DNA of 64,000 nt, from contig NZ_AP018248.1 in assembly GCF_002368295.1 (NCBI RefSeq), positions 4,806,500 to 4,870,499 on the forward strand, in the 5' to 3' direction. A program made the position numbers and the translations under genes. This document shows positions 28,002 through 37,681 of this stretch, piece after piece; the first letter of the stretch is position 1; the number at the start of each line of letters is the position of its first letter. Below the pieces are notes generated by a model. That model saw nothing but the letters and a program-made list of their open reading frames with translations. It was not told where the DNA came from and ran no database searches. Source of the DNA: Tolypothrix tenuis PCC 7101. Lineage in GTDB: Bacteria; Cyanobacteriota; Cyanobacteriia; Cyanobacteriales; Nostocaceae.

Positions 28002-29867
28002 ATGGATTCAAATAGAACACCAAACAAAAAGAAAGCGGAACTAATCGAACAACACACAAAAACATTTGGTATAGAAATCGAATTTTGCACTCATAAGAGC
28101 GCAATTTTAAGTTATACCCACATTGAAGTCTGCAAAATAAAAGACGGTGTTCACGAGTGGAAAATCGAAACTGATGCAGATTTCACACTCGAACTTGTAT
28201 CACCTATTTTAGTATTCGATAATCACGAAGCAGCGAATGAATGCAAACGAATCCTGGTGAAGGAACTGCATGAAATCGTAAAAAGTAGACCCACACTCAA
28301 AGTTTGCATTGACAATATTCAAGTTTTAATTAAAAAAATATCGTCAATGTTCCGATATTGGAATATTGATCATGCTCAAGAATACCAACCAACTAATGCA
28401 TTCAAAATTGAGTATATAACTCGAGAACAACTCTTGAAAGAGCTAGATTTTCATAACTGGGATATAAGTACTAAATGGCAAGAAGCAGAGGATGAGAAAA
28501 AGAAGTTTTTGCGTATAACTCAACAAGATCTAGAGAATTATATAAACACATTAAAGTTAAGAGTTAGTCAAAAACATGGGGGGATGCCCAGTCCTCAACT
28601 CAACTTGCCAATGAGCCTAAAAGCTTATGTTTGGTATTCAGCTTATGTGAAAGAACCAACGGCTTGGCGTAGGCTGCTACTCCTCTCCAACAACGATTTT
28701 AAAGCAGAATGGGTGAAGAAGAGAATCCAGAAGATATCTGGCTTTGAAGCGACAGTAACTGATTCTGAAATGAACAAAGATTTTACTGTAAAAGTAACAG
28801 ATTGGTTCAAGTACTGGTTCTGGCTTGTCAGTATTCGTGAACTGACAGAGAAAGCTCTTCAATCCCTAAAATATAAGGACGGTTATGAATGGAGAGAAAA
28901 TTTAGGATCTAGAAAAGGAAATACTATAAATAAACATCAATTGGTAAAAGAATGGCAGCATATTACTTTGGCTGAATTTGAGAGTAGGATAGGGATAACG
29001 AATAAAGGTAACTACAAGGGGCTACCCATTGAGATAGTGAAAAAAATCGGCAACAATGGAATGCTACCTGTTGAGCATTATTGGGAATTAAAGGAAAATT
29101 CAGAGGAAAATTCAGAGGAAGAATCAAAGGAAGAATCAGAGGAAAAGTTAGAAAAAAAATTAAAGGAAAATAAGGCAAAAAGTGTTGTCTCCAGCCTGCT
29201 ATATTTAATAGTACAAAAACTAATTGCAGGAGCACTGGGTGTGTTAAGTGAGCCGGCTCAGTTGAAATTTCAAGAATTGAAGTGTGATCCAAACAATGCA
29301 AAAAAGAGTAATGATATTCTGCTGAGAGATGTCCCAAATGCTAATTTTCGAGATTATCACAGTTTCTTAAAAGACCTGACACCGTTATGGTTCAAGGGTA
29401 CACTTGCCGATGTGTTGTTAAGTGTCCTGAACTCTAGCGATACTGACCTAACTAACCTAGTTTTGCCATATTTGATAGACGGAATAAAGGCAATAAATAG
29501 AGATGTGGCAAAAAAAATTCTGGAGAATAATATCGCGTTTCTGGAAACTATGTATTCCTTCCACCAATTGGAGAAAAACAGCAAAAACTGGAAGAGTTTT
29601 CAGCAAGAATTTGTCCCTAGCTTGGAGGAGTTTTTAAAGCAGTATGAGATTGGAAGGGTTGACCTATTAAGACATATTGGGGAGAGCGAAAATAACATTT
29701 GGCAACTTGATCGGTTTGGTTACGACGGCAATTTAGAAACCAAAGACAATAAATTTTTACAGCGCAACGGAGTACCTCCTTGGGAGGGACGATGGGATAC
29801 CTTGAAGCCTCCTATTGATAATCTAACTGAGGAGAAAGAATTTCTTGTCGAACATCGCAATAACTAA
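28002..29867 (+). CDS. Amidoligase-like enzyme (glutamine-synthetase fold family)
   Basis: AAAGGAG lies 10 bp before ATG 28002. The N-terminus has the amidoligase signature: FGIEIEF at residues 22-28 (metal-binding Glu pair) and WKIETDADFTLELVSPIL at 53-70, followed near residue 198 by PSPQLNLPMSL, which matches the family's Q-x-N strand. A Glu/Lys-rich low-complexity linker occupies about 366-395. The remaining C-terminal helical part (~400-621) is not recognised. Amidoligases of this fold form amide bonds using ATP and are found with peptide- or glycan-modifying systems. Substrate here is unknown; its position after the LysM/PGBD gene suggests a cell-wall or protein-tagging reaction (inference). 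Confidence 0.7.
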   Translation: MDSNRTPNKKKAELIEQHTKTFGIEIEFCTHKSAILSYTHIEVCKIKDGVHEWKIETDADFTLELVSPILVFDNHEAANECKRILVKELHEIVKSRPTLKVCIDNIQVLIKKISSMFRYWNIDHAQEYQPTNAFKIEYITREQLLKELDFHNWDISTKWQEAEDEKKKFLRITQQDLENYINTLKLRVSQKHGGMPSPQLNLPMSLKAYVWYSAYVKEPTAWRRLLLLSNNDFKAEWVKKRIQKISGFEATVTDSEMNKDFTVKVTDWFKYWFWLVSIRELTEKALQSLKYKDGYEWRENLGSRKGNTINKHQLVKEWQHITLAEFESRIGITNKGNYKGLPIEIVKKIGNNGMLPVEHYWELKENSEENSEEESKEESEEKLEKKLKENKAKSVVSSLLYLIVQKLIAGALGVLSEPAQLKFQELKCDPNNAKKSNDILLRDVPNANFRDYHSFLKDLTPLWFKGTLADVLLSVLNSSDTDLTNLVLPYLIDGIKAINRDVAKKILENNIAFLETMYSFHQLEKNSKNWKSFQQEFVPSLEEFLKQYEIGRVDLLRHIGESENNIWQLDRFGYDGNLETKDNKFLQRNGVPPWEGRWDTLKPPIDNLTEEKEFLVEHRNN

Positions 29868-30130
29868 CTAGTACACCTCGGCGTAAATAAGCAGACCATT
29901 CTAAACTCACGAAACGCTTACGCTGTATTCATTTTGAATTTTGAATTTTGAATTCCGCCTTGCGGTACTAGCGCACTCTTTCACCTACCCGAAACTCAAC
30001 AATTTAGCTAGGGTGCAGGGAATCTCGAGATGGTTCACCCATTGCTTCCATAACCCTAGTAACGAAAAAGCACTCACATCGCCTCTAAAAATAGCTCTCT
30101 CTAATCCCACTGCTGTCAACTCTTATAAAG
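29868..30130 (+). other. Intergenic region with heptanucleotide repeat
   Basis: The 263-bp gap contains a short tandem repeat built on TTTTGAA (29933-29952) and a G+C-richer stretch (CGCCTTGCGG). No promoter is clear. The gap separates the first five cluster genes from the last four, so there may be a second transcription start here. Confidence 0.4.
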
Positions 30131-32224
30131 ATGCTTGTAGTCCATAAACCCTCTACTCCACCTGCGCTGACGCGGGCGATTCAAATCACAACGGCAAATA
30201 TACCCCAAGCCACAGCCCGTGTTACAGCTACTCTTGATACTCTGTTAAAAAGGATTCGCACCTCCCAACATCAGGAGGCTTGGAAATTCAGCCGCTTAAA
30301 TAAGAATGGCTTTCCTGTGGAATTTACTTTTAATTCTTTAGATGCAAGTGTGCGCTATGCTACTGATGTAGCAGCACCGGAGGTAGACCCAGTTGAGCGT
30401 TTATCCCATGCTGAGTCGCTATTAGCTGAATTAGGCGTACCAGTGCCAGAAGATACAATGAATCGCTTGCAACAGGTGCAGACATCCGGTGATTTAGAGT
30501 GGGGGGCTTGGATTGGGGTACGCCACCGCCCAGAAGGCGATCGCTATAAGTTATATGTGCAAGTTCCTGATACTGGTTCTGCAACCGCAGATGAACTGAT
30601 GCAAGACTATTTGGGAACGGAACCTTTATTACCCAACAATACTGCGCGGTTGGTGGCAATTGGTCAAGAGTTAGGTACGCCGCGCATTGAGTTCTATTTC
30701 AAAATCGACCATCTCGGTTTGCAATATTGGGAAGTTAGCTATTTGCTACGGCGTTTTGGTTTAGCAGCCCGACAAATAGAGTTGCTGAGTCTCATTGAAG
30801 AGACTCGTGGCTATTCTCTGGATGAGGCGCGACCAAAGTTACCAGATACAACTTATGGATTTAGTTTATCTGTCTCCTCTGGGGAACCAATGGTGTTTTC
30901 CCTCTTTGGCTTTGTTGGGCCTTTGTTGGGGGGAGACGGACAAATCCGTCAGCGTCTGTTGTCGCTAGCAGAAAAAAAGGGTTGGAACTTCGATAGTTAT
31001 GCAGCTTTGACTAAGCCACTGGCAGCAGAGGATAACTATAATCTGCATCATAATGCGATCGCTTTTATTGTCCCATCCCAAGGCCCTATCGGCTTACATA
31101 TTTCCTTGAGTCCTCCGGAGGTAGTAGCAGAGGATTTAGCTGAGAATTCTCCAGATTTCCGCCCGCTCAATTTGTCCCCAACCCGCCCTGAATTTAATGA
31201 TGCAGATATCAATTGGGCAATAAAAACTGCCCAAAAATTTTTGATTAACGCCCAACATCCAGAAGGGTGGTGGTCAGATTTTCAGCTAGCGCCAGGGCGT
31301 AGTGATGAGTGGGTAACTGCTTATGTGGGTACTGCGATCGCTAGTCTTTCCACTCATCAAACTAAAGCGATCGCTTTTAAAGCTTGGCGTTGGTTGATCG
31401 GTCGTTGTCAATCATCACCGGGCTGGGGATACAATGCTTTAGTACCTAGAGATGCCGATAGCACAGTTTGGGCTTTGCAATTAGCCGCCGCTATTGGTTG
31501 TAGTAATTGGGAACCAGCCCAGTTAGCTAGCGAATTCTTGCTTCAGCATCTGCGCCCTGGTGGTGGTATCGCCACCTATGCTGACGATCGCTTAATACGG
31601 CGTTTTATTGGCGCATCCGAGCAAATGTCTTTTGCGGGGTGGTGTAGTCCCCAAGTTTGTGTCACAGCCGCCGCCAGTTCCTTACCAAAGTTGCGTTTCG
31701 CTGCTGGCGACTTTTTACGCCAAACCCAATCACAGGACGGTAGCTGGAAAAGTTATTGGTGGTGTGAAGATGAGTATGCTACAGCTTTGGCAGCAGCCGC
31801 ATTATCTAAAGGTATGGAACCACAAGATAGCGATCGCGTGCAACGAGCAATCCAATGGGCTGTCACTCGGATTAATTCTGATGGCTCAGTTTCTTCTAGC
31901 ATCAAACCTTTGGGTTCAGCCTTCGCCTCTGCTTGGATACTGCGGCTACTCCTGCTTGATCATCAACCTGAGACTTTTCGCGAACAGCGCGATCGTCTAG
32001 TTCGTTGGCTGTTAAATCATCAAAACCCTGATGGCTCTTGGAATTGTTCTGCTGGCTTACGAGTTCCACCACCAAATATCATCTATCCGGAAACTCAGCA
32101 AAATTGGGTTTTGCATGGCTTAATCGAAAACGCAATTTCTCTAGACCAATTAAGTATTTTTACTACAGCTACTGTGTTGCAAAGTTTACATAAATATGCC
32201 AAATTTATTTGCAGATTTAACTGA
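30131..32224 (+). CDS. Two-domain protein: unknown prenyltransferase-like half fused to class-II-cyclase-like repeats
   Basis: Residues ~1-355 form an alpha/beta domain with FSRLNKNGFPVEFTFNSLD, LEWGAWIGVRHRPEGDRY-KLYVQVP, PRIEFYFKIDHLG and AIAFIVPSQGPIGLHIS. The repeated strand pattern with basic/Tyr positions recalls ABBA-fold aromatic prenyltransferases, but that is a weak call. Residues ~360-697 are alpha/alpha repeats of the squalene-cyclase/prenyltransferase type, with QW-like motifs EGWWSDF, DGSWKSYWW and DGSWNCSAGL. D441-A-D-S-T445 aligns with the DxDDT acid motif of class II cyclases; the second Asp is kept and the last is Ser. The fusion is unusual. Activity (prenylation, cyclisation, or binding only) is uncertain. 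Its 3' end overlaps the next gene by 29 bp. Confidence 0.6.
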   Translation: MLVVHKPSTPPALTRAIQITTANIPQATARVTATLDTLLKRIRTSQHQEAWKFSRLNKNGFPVEFTFNSLDASVRYATDVAAPEVDPVERLSHAESLLAELGVPVPEDTMNRLQQVQTSGDLEWGAWIGVRHRPEGDRYKLYVQVPDTGSATADELMQDYLGTEPLLPNNTARLVAIGQELGTPRIEFYFKIDHLGLQYWEVSYLLRRFGLAARQIELLSLIEETRGYSLDEARPKLPDTTYGFSLSVSSGEPMVFSLFGFVGPLLGGDGQIRQRLLSLAEKKGWNFDSYAALTKPLAAEDNYNLHHNAIAFIVPSQGPIGLHISLSPPEVVAEDLAENSPDFRPLNLSPTRPEFNDADINWAIKTAQKFLINAQHPEGWWSDFQLAPGRSDEWVTAYVGTAIASLSTHQTKAIAFKAWRWLIGRCQSSPGWGYNALVPRDADSTVWALQLAAAIGCSNWEPAQLASEFLLQHLRPGGGIATYADDRLIRRFIGASEQMSFAGWCSPQVCVTAAASSLPKLRFAAGDFLRQTQSQDGSWKSYWWCEDEYATALAAAALSKGMEPQDSDRVQRAIQWAVTRINSDGSVSSSIKPLGSAFASAWILRLLLLDHQPETFREQRDRLVRWLLNHQNPDGSWNCSAGLRVPPPNIIYPETQQNWVLHGLIENAISLDQLSIFTTATVLQSLHKYAKFICRFN

Positions 32225-34928
32225 TATAAAAAATATAATTACAGATCAAGGGTCGAAAACAGTCGCTGTGAAGGTAACGGATACATCGGGCGTTAATAAG
32301 CCTGATGATATTAGTTTTGATGCTCAAAGTTCATCAGCATCACCTTACATCGATGTTGTGATTTTACCAAACCTTTCGCCGCCAGTCCCTAGAAGTCAAA
32401 TTCAAGTTGCAGTTTCTCCCAATGGTCAAGTTACGGATGAGGTACTGTTTGAGGAAGCGGCTGATGCTAGCAAAAAGCTATATTTACCTCGTTATCGACT
32501 CTCAGAAGAAATTGTTTCAGGTCAACGGCGATATCGAATTTCTCTAGAGCCAAGTGGACAAATTTGGAACTTAATTGTCTATCTAGAAGCGTACCCAGCT
32601 GATAAACTTCAGGAAATAGGTAATGCGAAATTGATTGACCATAACCCTCAGGTGATCCTGAAATACCAATTCCAAGGAAAGGCTGTGGAGTCCGTATTTC
32701 AAGAAGTAACCAAAGCCGAGGGAGGACAAAAACTCAGAGCCGTATTGCAACTTTACACTCTCGAAGAGCGAGACAAAATTTATCTTGCACTTACAGATGC
32801 TGCATATAATACATCCTTAATTGTGCAACGCGATTTTAAAGCTGCGATCGCTCTCACTCATTCAGCACCATCAAATAGCACTGAGCGATTAACACCAAAA
32901 CTGATTGTTAAAGGTACAGAAAACTATCAAGCTGGTGGACAGGCTTGGACTCGGTATCTGTTGAGTGTCACCAACTGGTCAGCTTTTCCCCAAGAACTAT
33001 TCGACCCTGCACCCGATTTACCTCCTTGTGGTTTGAACAAAAACTCGGCTCGTACTTGGGTAGATATCTACGCTCAAGGTGGAACCAAACTATACGGATT
33101 TTGTGCCCTCTCTTCTCCCAAAAACCTTGATGACCTTTGGTTTGCTGTCTCCACGGGGAAAGCACCGCCAGAAGCAGTTTACATCGTTCTCAACGACCGA
33201 AGGCAGCAAATTAGTTATACATCCAATAGCATCAGCCCTTTACTGAGTGCGGATGCAGGACTATTCGACAAAGCAGCAATTCTGAAATTTAACGGCAAAG
33301 ATAGCTATGTCGATTGTGGTAATAGTGCAAATTTAAATTTTGGTGGTCAAATTACGATTGAAGCCTGGATTAAGCCAGAGAAAACAACTGGCCTACAAAA
33401 TATTGTCGCCCACGGTCACTCACCTAACAGCGAAATTTATTTAAGGATCATCAATAACTATTACCAAATTGGCTCTTGGGATGGTCGAGACTACTTGACA
33501 GGGTTTTCCATACCAGCAGAAGATGTGGGGAAATGGGTTCATTTAGCAGGGCTTTATGACGGCACAACTTGGAGACTGTATCGGAATGGGGTAGAAGTTA
33601 GTGCTAACCTTGCTGTTAAAGGTGCATTCCCCGTGAATGAGAATTGGGCAATTGGTGCTAGAGGGACAGGAAGCGAAAGATTCTTCCAAGGTCAAATTAG
33701 TGAAGTGCGAATTTGGAACCGTTCTCGCTCTCCAGAAGAGATCCGGCGCGATATGATTCGGAGACTGGCTGGTAATGAGGGTGGACTAGTTGCTTACTGG
33801 CCTGGTAACGAGGGTTATGGTGACAAAGTCTTTGACAAAACAGCTAATGGAAATCACGGTTTGCTGCGGGGAAATGTGCAATGGGTGGGTACGCTACCAG
33901 AGACTTTGTACAGCCAGGCTAATTATGTACTTCCCGATATTGTCGATGACAGTTTCTTCTTCCCGACATTATTGTATGACTACATTTTTAGTCGCCTTAA
34001 ACCTCCTTCTAGCCAAGGTATCAACCTCATTCAGCGATTAGTTGAATGGAACGGTATATGGTACAGCTACTACCAAGACGAACGACAACGCGATCGCTTT
34101 TATTATCTACCAGATAGTTTTCAGATTGGCAAAAGACCTGAGTCTCAAGAACCAACAATGTCCTTGCAATTTCAGTCCATAAATGGAACACAACAAACTG
34201 TAGCCAAGCTGGAATACTATGCAGCGCCTATTGTGAATATAGATCGGCTGACATTCGCCGCCACCAAATTGCTGCAATATGCCCAACCTCTGCCGATTGG
34301 GGTTAAAAGTTTAGAATTTGTACCACTGAGAAATACCCAAAATCTGCAATTCCGCCTCGCACTCCCAGGAACAGAGGGTCTACAAACTCGTAATGCAAAA
34401 ATCAATCTGCAACTAGGTATATTTGATACTTTAACCTTAGCTGTACCAGATGATTTTCAAGCTATTTGGGATGCAATGTTTAGCAGCAAGCAAGAAAAAA
34501 CTCTCTTGACTGGACTGGTAAATGTGGAAATAGCAGGTGGTTACTCTGAAGAAATTCCCTTCTTTATCCGTTTGCAGGCCCAACAGGAGCAAATTTGGAA
34601 CGCCATTTTTGTCGCAGACGTACCCGCACAGTACATCAAAAATATCGAAGTCAAAACCTATAATTCGATTTTTGCACCACCACCCACTCGTCCGCAAGAC
34701 CAAATTATGAGTATCTTAGTTGACTTTGAGGGTAGTGATGCTGTGGAACTCAATGCAGCTAAGTTAACAGCAACAGCGAAAATAACTTTACCTATTAGCG
34801 ATCTGATTTTGCATCGAGAGGATACGGGAGTTTACCGTTATCAAATGACTGTCATTCGCCGCAGTGGACAGAGTAGTTTTCAGCGCGAAACAACTATGGA
34901 AATACTGTATCCAGACGTAGAGGTGTAA
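32196..34928 (+). CDS. Large beta-rich protein with central LamG domain
   Basis: It starts at ATG 32196 inside the end of the preceding gene, which suggests translational coupling. Residues ~361-518 are a clear concanavalin-A-like/LamG domain: ILKFNGKDSYVDCGNSANL, ITIEAWIKPEK, WVHLAGLYDGTTWRLYRNG and ISEVRIWNRSRSPEEIRRDM. Such domains bind glycans or proteins. Flanking regions (1-355, 525-910) are beta-rich and unrecognised; the C-terminal ~200 residues (EEIPFFIRLQAQQEQIWNAI and following) resemble units of the H protein. It has no signal peptide. With the LysM protein this is the second potential glycan-binding product of the cluster. Confidence 0.75.
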   Translation: MPNLFADLTDIKNIITDQGSKTVAVKVTDTSGVNKPDDISFDAQSSSASPYIDVVILPNLSPPVPRSQIQVAVSPNGQVTDEVLFEEAADASKKLYLPRYRLSEEIVSGQRRYRISLEPSGQIWNLIVYLEAYPADKLQEIGNAKLIDHNPQVILKYQFQGKAVESVFQEVTKAEGGQKLRAVLQLYTLEERDKIYLALTDAAYNTSLIVQRDFKAAIALTHSAPSNSTERLTPKLIVKGTENYQAGGQAWTRYLLSVTNWSAFPQELFDPAPDLPPCGLNKNSARTWVDIYAQGGTKLYGFCALSSPKNLDDLWFAVSTGKAPPEAVYIVLNDRRQQISYTSNSISPLLSADAGLFDKAAILKFNGKDSYVDCGNSANLNFGGQITIEAWIKPEKTTGLQNIVAHGHSPNSEIYLRIINNYYQIGSWDGRDYLTGFSIPAEDVGKWVHLAGLYDGTTWRLYRNGVEVSANLAVKGAFPVNENWAIGARGTGSERFFQGQISEVRIWNRSRSPEEIRRDMIRRLAGNEGGLVAYWPGNEGYGDKVFDKTANGNHGLLRGNVQWVGTLPETLYSQANYVLPDIVDDSFFFPTLLYDYIFSRLKPPSSQGINLIQRLVEWNGIWYSYYQDERQRDRFYYLPDSFQIGKRPESQEPTMSLQFQSINGTQQTVAKLEYYAAPIVNIDRLTFAATKLLQYAQPLPIGVKSLEFVPLRNTQNLQFRLALPGTEGLQTRNAKINLQLGIFDTLTLAVPDDFQAIWDAMFSSKQEKTLLTGLVNVEIAGGYSEEIPFFIRLQAQQEQIWNAIFVADVPAQYIKNIEVKTYNSIFAPPPTRPQDQIMSILVDFEGSDAVELNAAKLTATAKITLPISDLILHREDTGVYRYQMTVIRRSGQSSFQRETTMEILYPDVEV

Positions 34929-34929
34929 A

Positions 34930-36705
34930 ATGTCACTTTTAGGACTACCAGATTTCCAGCAACCACTTCATACCGGAAATATACAGATATTTTATTCCTA
35001 TGAAAGTGCTGGTAACTACACTCTTCTCCCTGAGAAATTAGAGATTGCTTCGGGTATTGATGGTTCACCTGACTTTCTACTGGAGTTTGTGCGCGGTAAA
35101 AACCCAATGCTACCCCCAGAACCTTACAGCCTGCTGGATTTTCGAGTATCGCCGCATTACCAAATGACAGAGGGACTAATTTTCCTCCGGAATCAGCAAC
35201 CAGCAGCCAGTCTATCTGTTAGTAGCTTTTCTTCAGGATTTCTGCGCTTTCAACCTCTAGGAAATTTAAATCATGAGTTAGATCAACTGACGCAACCAAT
35301 CCCGCTAGTGTGGAACGGTCTAGGTATGGCGCGATTTAGTCGCAAACTCTCACCTAGTACTGGTATTTTGCTGAAAAATTCTTTACAAAGTCAAGTGCTG
35401 GCGTTAACTGCTAGGGCTGAGTTAGAGATGATTGGCGTGTCACCGCGAGTACCAGTGAAAGTCCGCTTTGATCCCAAACAACTTTTAGAATCTTTGGTAT
35501 CTTTAGGCACAGCAGAAAGACAAGTTTCTTGGCAAGCGATCGCTGACTCTTTCCGCCACAATTGGCAATTCCTACCATTGCAGGTGGAAGGTGATTTGGA
35601 TGAACACCAACTAGAAGATTTTGCACAGACGCTGACTGATAGGGTGCGCCTCCGCTTTGGTAAATTTGTGCCCGCACCAACAATTGATGCTGGTGCTCAC
35701 ATCGCCTTGGTGTCACCCACATCTATTGGTAGTGGGCGTTTTGAGTGGGATTTAGCGCAACCAATCTCAGTTCTTCGTCCTCTAACTTTTGACCTCAATC
35801 CACAGGAGGGCGAATCACTGCTAAACGTAGTAGTGCGGGAAAAAGTCGTTCCACCTATACCTACAGGTTTCCAAACGATCAATCTTGTTGCGAATTTACC
35901 CTCCCATCGCGAAGGAATTTTAGACTTAGGTGTAACACTCCGTGTCAAAGCAAAACCCCCTTTGCGTCCGCAAACTCAGGTAGAGACAGTAGAGTTAAAT
36001 ACTGACGAGACACCACAGATTAACCTGCGATTCTCTCCTCAAGAAAAGCCAGAGTACACTTTCTCGACTTATGTCATCATCAAAGATGCTCAGGGTATTG
36101 AACAACTAGAAAGTGAAGCTAAACCCTATAGCGGAAACAGACTATACCTCAATCCTCATGATTTTCCTGTGGATTTCGTCACCGTACAAAGTTCTCGGTT
36201 GTTACTTGAGATTGCTATGGTGCGGGGGATTTACCAAAGGTTGCTAGGCTCATCATTAATTGAAGATAAATTTGAACTGACTTTAAATCAACCGACCATC
36301 ACTTTAGCGCTTTCCAAGAGTGCTGAAAATGCTACTCTCTCTATAGAGGCTGAGTCTCGTGAAGGTTTAGGAACTATTTATCTGAATTCTCTACCAGCGC
36401 GCTCGCTTTTGCTCGATCTACATTCATTTCCAGAAGCTGGGCCGCAAAAAGTCGAGGTAGAGTGCATATTTGAGAACGAGAGAAAACTTGTAATTTTTGA
36501 GTTCTTACCAGAAGGATTGTCGGAGACTGCTGGTGCAAGCAAATTGTTATATTTCACTCCTGATAAACCGCAAGGGATATTTACTTGGATGGGGCGATCG
36601 CCTTTTCAATGTCGTTATCGTTATCGCCGCACACTTCTAGGATCTAGTTCTGCTCAATGGTCAGATTATTTATCTGGCTTGAGCAACCTGAAAATTTACG
36701 TTTAA
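34930..36705 (+). CDS. Beta-rich cluster protein H, unrecognised
   Basis: The ATG is one base after the previous stop, so the two are tightly coupled. 591 residues, no signal peptide, no membrane segment. The N-terminus (LHTGNIQIFYSYESAGNYTL) is followed by LLEFVRGKNPMLPPEPYSLL and a region (VSWQAIADSFRHNWQFL ... DRVRLRFGKFVPAPT) that may correspond to the mid-domain of A-C. C-terminal beta strands include KVEVECIFENERKLVIFEFL and FQCRYRYRR, like the RYRTKFF-type strands of A. I regard it as a diverged member of the same structural family. Function unknown. Confidence 0.7.
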   Translation: MSLLGLPDFQQPLHTGNIQIFYSYESAGNYTLLPEKLEIASGIDGSPDFLLEFVRGKNPMLPPEPYSLLDFRVSPHYQMTEGLIFLRNQQPAASLSVSSFSSGFLRFQPLGNLNHELDQLTQPIPLVWNGLGMARFSRKLSPSTGILLKNSLQSQVLALTARAELEMIGVSPRVPVKVRFDPKQLLESLVSLGTAERQVSWQAIADSFRHNWQFLPLQVEGDLDEHQLEDFAQTLTDRVRLRFGKFVPAPTIDAGAHIALVSPTSIGSGRFEWDLAQPISVLRPLTFDLNPQEGESLLNVVVREKVVPPIPTGFQTINLVANLPSHREGILDLGVTLRVKAKPPLRPQTQVETVELNTDETPQINLRFSPQEKPEYTFSTYVIIKDAQGIEQLESEAKPYSGNRLYLNPHDFPVDFVTVQSSRLLLEIAMVRGIYQRLLGSSLIEDKFELTLNQPTITLALSKSAENATLSIEAESREGLGTIYLNSLPARSLLLDLHSFPEAGPQKVEVECIFENERKLVIFEFLPEGLSETAGASKLLYFTPDKPQGIFTWMGRSPFQCRYRYRRTLLGSSSAQWSDYLSGLSNLKIYV

Positions 36706-36715
36706 ATCAACAACT

Positions 36716-37681
36716 ATGACTGAATTACCAACCGGTTTTTACTTTCAAGATGTCTATTGTTATCAAGACGGGACATCTAATCGCTGGACTTATTTTTACA
36801 TTCCCAGCGCCCCCAAACCAGAACTGAATCTTGCTGGTCAGCCAATTATTAGTTTAATGGCAAGCGATCGCGGTGCGATCGTGCAATTGCAAACTCGTTG
36901 GGATGTAAATTTTGATGTTCTCAGCGAATTAAAACAAGAGTTAGTACGTCGTTATCCAGAACTTGACCCAGAATTCATCTTTTTGGAATTAGGCCAGGTG
37001 AGTAATGTGGAAGTCTCGTTAGCAATTGGAGATGGTGATGATAAATTCCAGGAATTGCAAACAGCTAACTCTTCTGGAGTTTCGCCCTTCTCGACTATTT
37101 TCAATTTGCGGTTGACATCAACAGAAAAAGCAAAAGCTATATCTGCTTTCAACGGTCAAAAAAATTACCTAATTGTGAAGTATAAGTTTTCTCTAGAGGT
37201 AGTCTCTACTATTGAAACCATAATTGAGGGAGATATCGCCGTAGATGTAGCTCAAATACTAAGTAATCACGATAAAAAGTCATCTATCTTAGGAAATATT
37301 TTTGGCAAACCCAAACCACGTCAACAACAAAAAAGCGTTTCTTTAGAGGAATGCTTAACGCAAATCGAGCTAGCTCTGAGCAAACAGCGTCTTCACCTCA
37401 GACACATTGAGATCAATCAAATTTCCGATCAACTGCGAGTAAAAGTTGATAGAGAAGCTAAGGAAAATGCAGCACAACAACTTTTGCATCTAGTTAAAAA
37501 TAGAGATTCTACTGCGCCTAATCAGTCGTTGCTGCAAGTAACAGCTAGACAAACAGAAAAAAAACGTTACTATTTTGAGCAAACAACGGATATTAGTTCT
37601 TGGTTTCCTACTGCTGATGGTTCAGAATACATACGGTTTTCCTCTGTTCCCATTGATGAGCCTACGAGGGAATGGCCCTAA
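36716..37681 (+). CDS. Short paralog of the A/B/C N-terminal domain
   Basis: It begins ten bases after the previous stop. 321 residues contain the shared domain only: VEVSLAIGDGDDKFQELQ, FNLRLTSTEKAKAISAFNG and YLIVKYKFSLEVVSTIE align with EVSLLIGDGPDSFFEK and KYKLSFECVLP of protein A. A short C-terminal region ends YYFEQTTDISSWFPTADGSE. It lacks the ~100-residue beta repeats. The free-standing domain shows that this is the mobile core of the family. It is the last gene of the cluster. Its stop codon TAA also forms the first bases of a possible MITE end. Confidence 0.7.
   Translation: MTELPTGFYFQDVYCYQDGTSNRWTYFYIPSAPKPELNLAGQPIISLMASDRGAIVQLQTRWDVNFDVLSELKQELVRRYPELDPEFIFLELGQVSNVEVSLAIGDGDDKFQELQTANSSGVSPFSTIFNLRLTSTEKAKAISAFNGQKNYLIVKYKFSLEVVSTIETIIEGDIAVDVAQILSNHDKKSSILGNIFGKPKPRQQQKSVSLEECLTQIELALSKQRLHLRHIEINQISDQLRVKVDREAKENAAQQLLHLVKNRDSTAPNQSLLQVTARQTEKKRYYFEQTTDISSWFPTADGSEYIRFSSVPIDEPTREWP

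Noticed and set aside
18951..37681. Cluster as a complete contractile injection system or prophage tail
   Set aside because: No sheath, tube, baseplate, tape-measure, terminase or AAA motor gene can be seen; only accessory-like domains.
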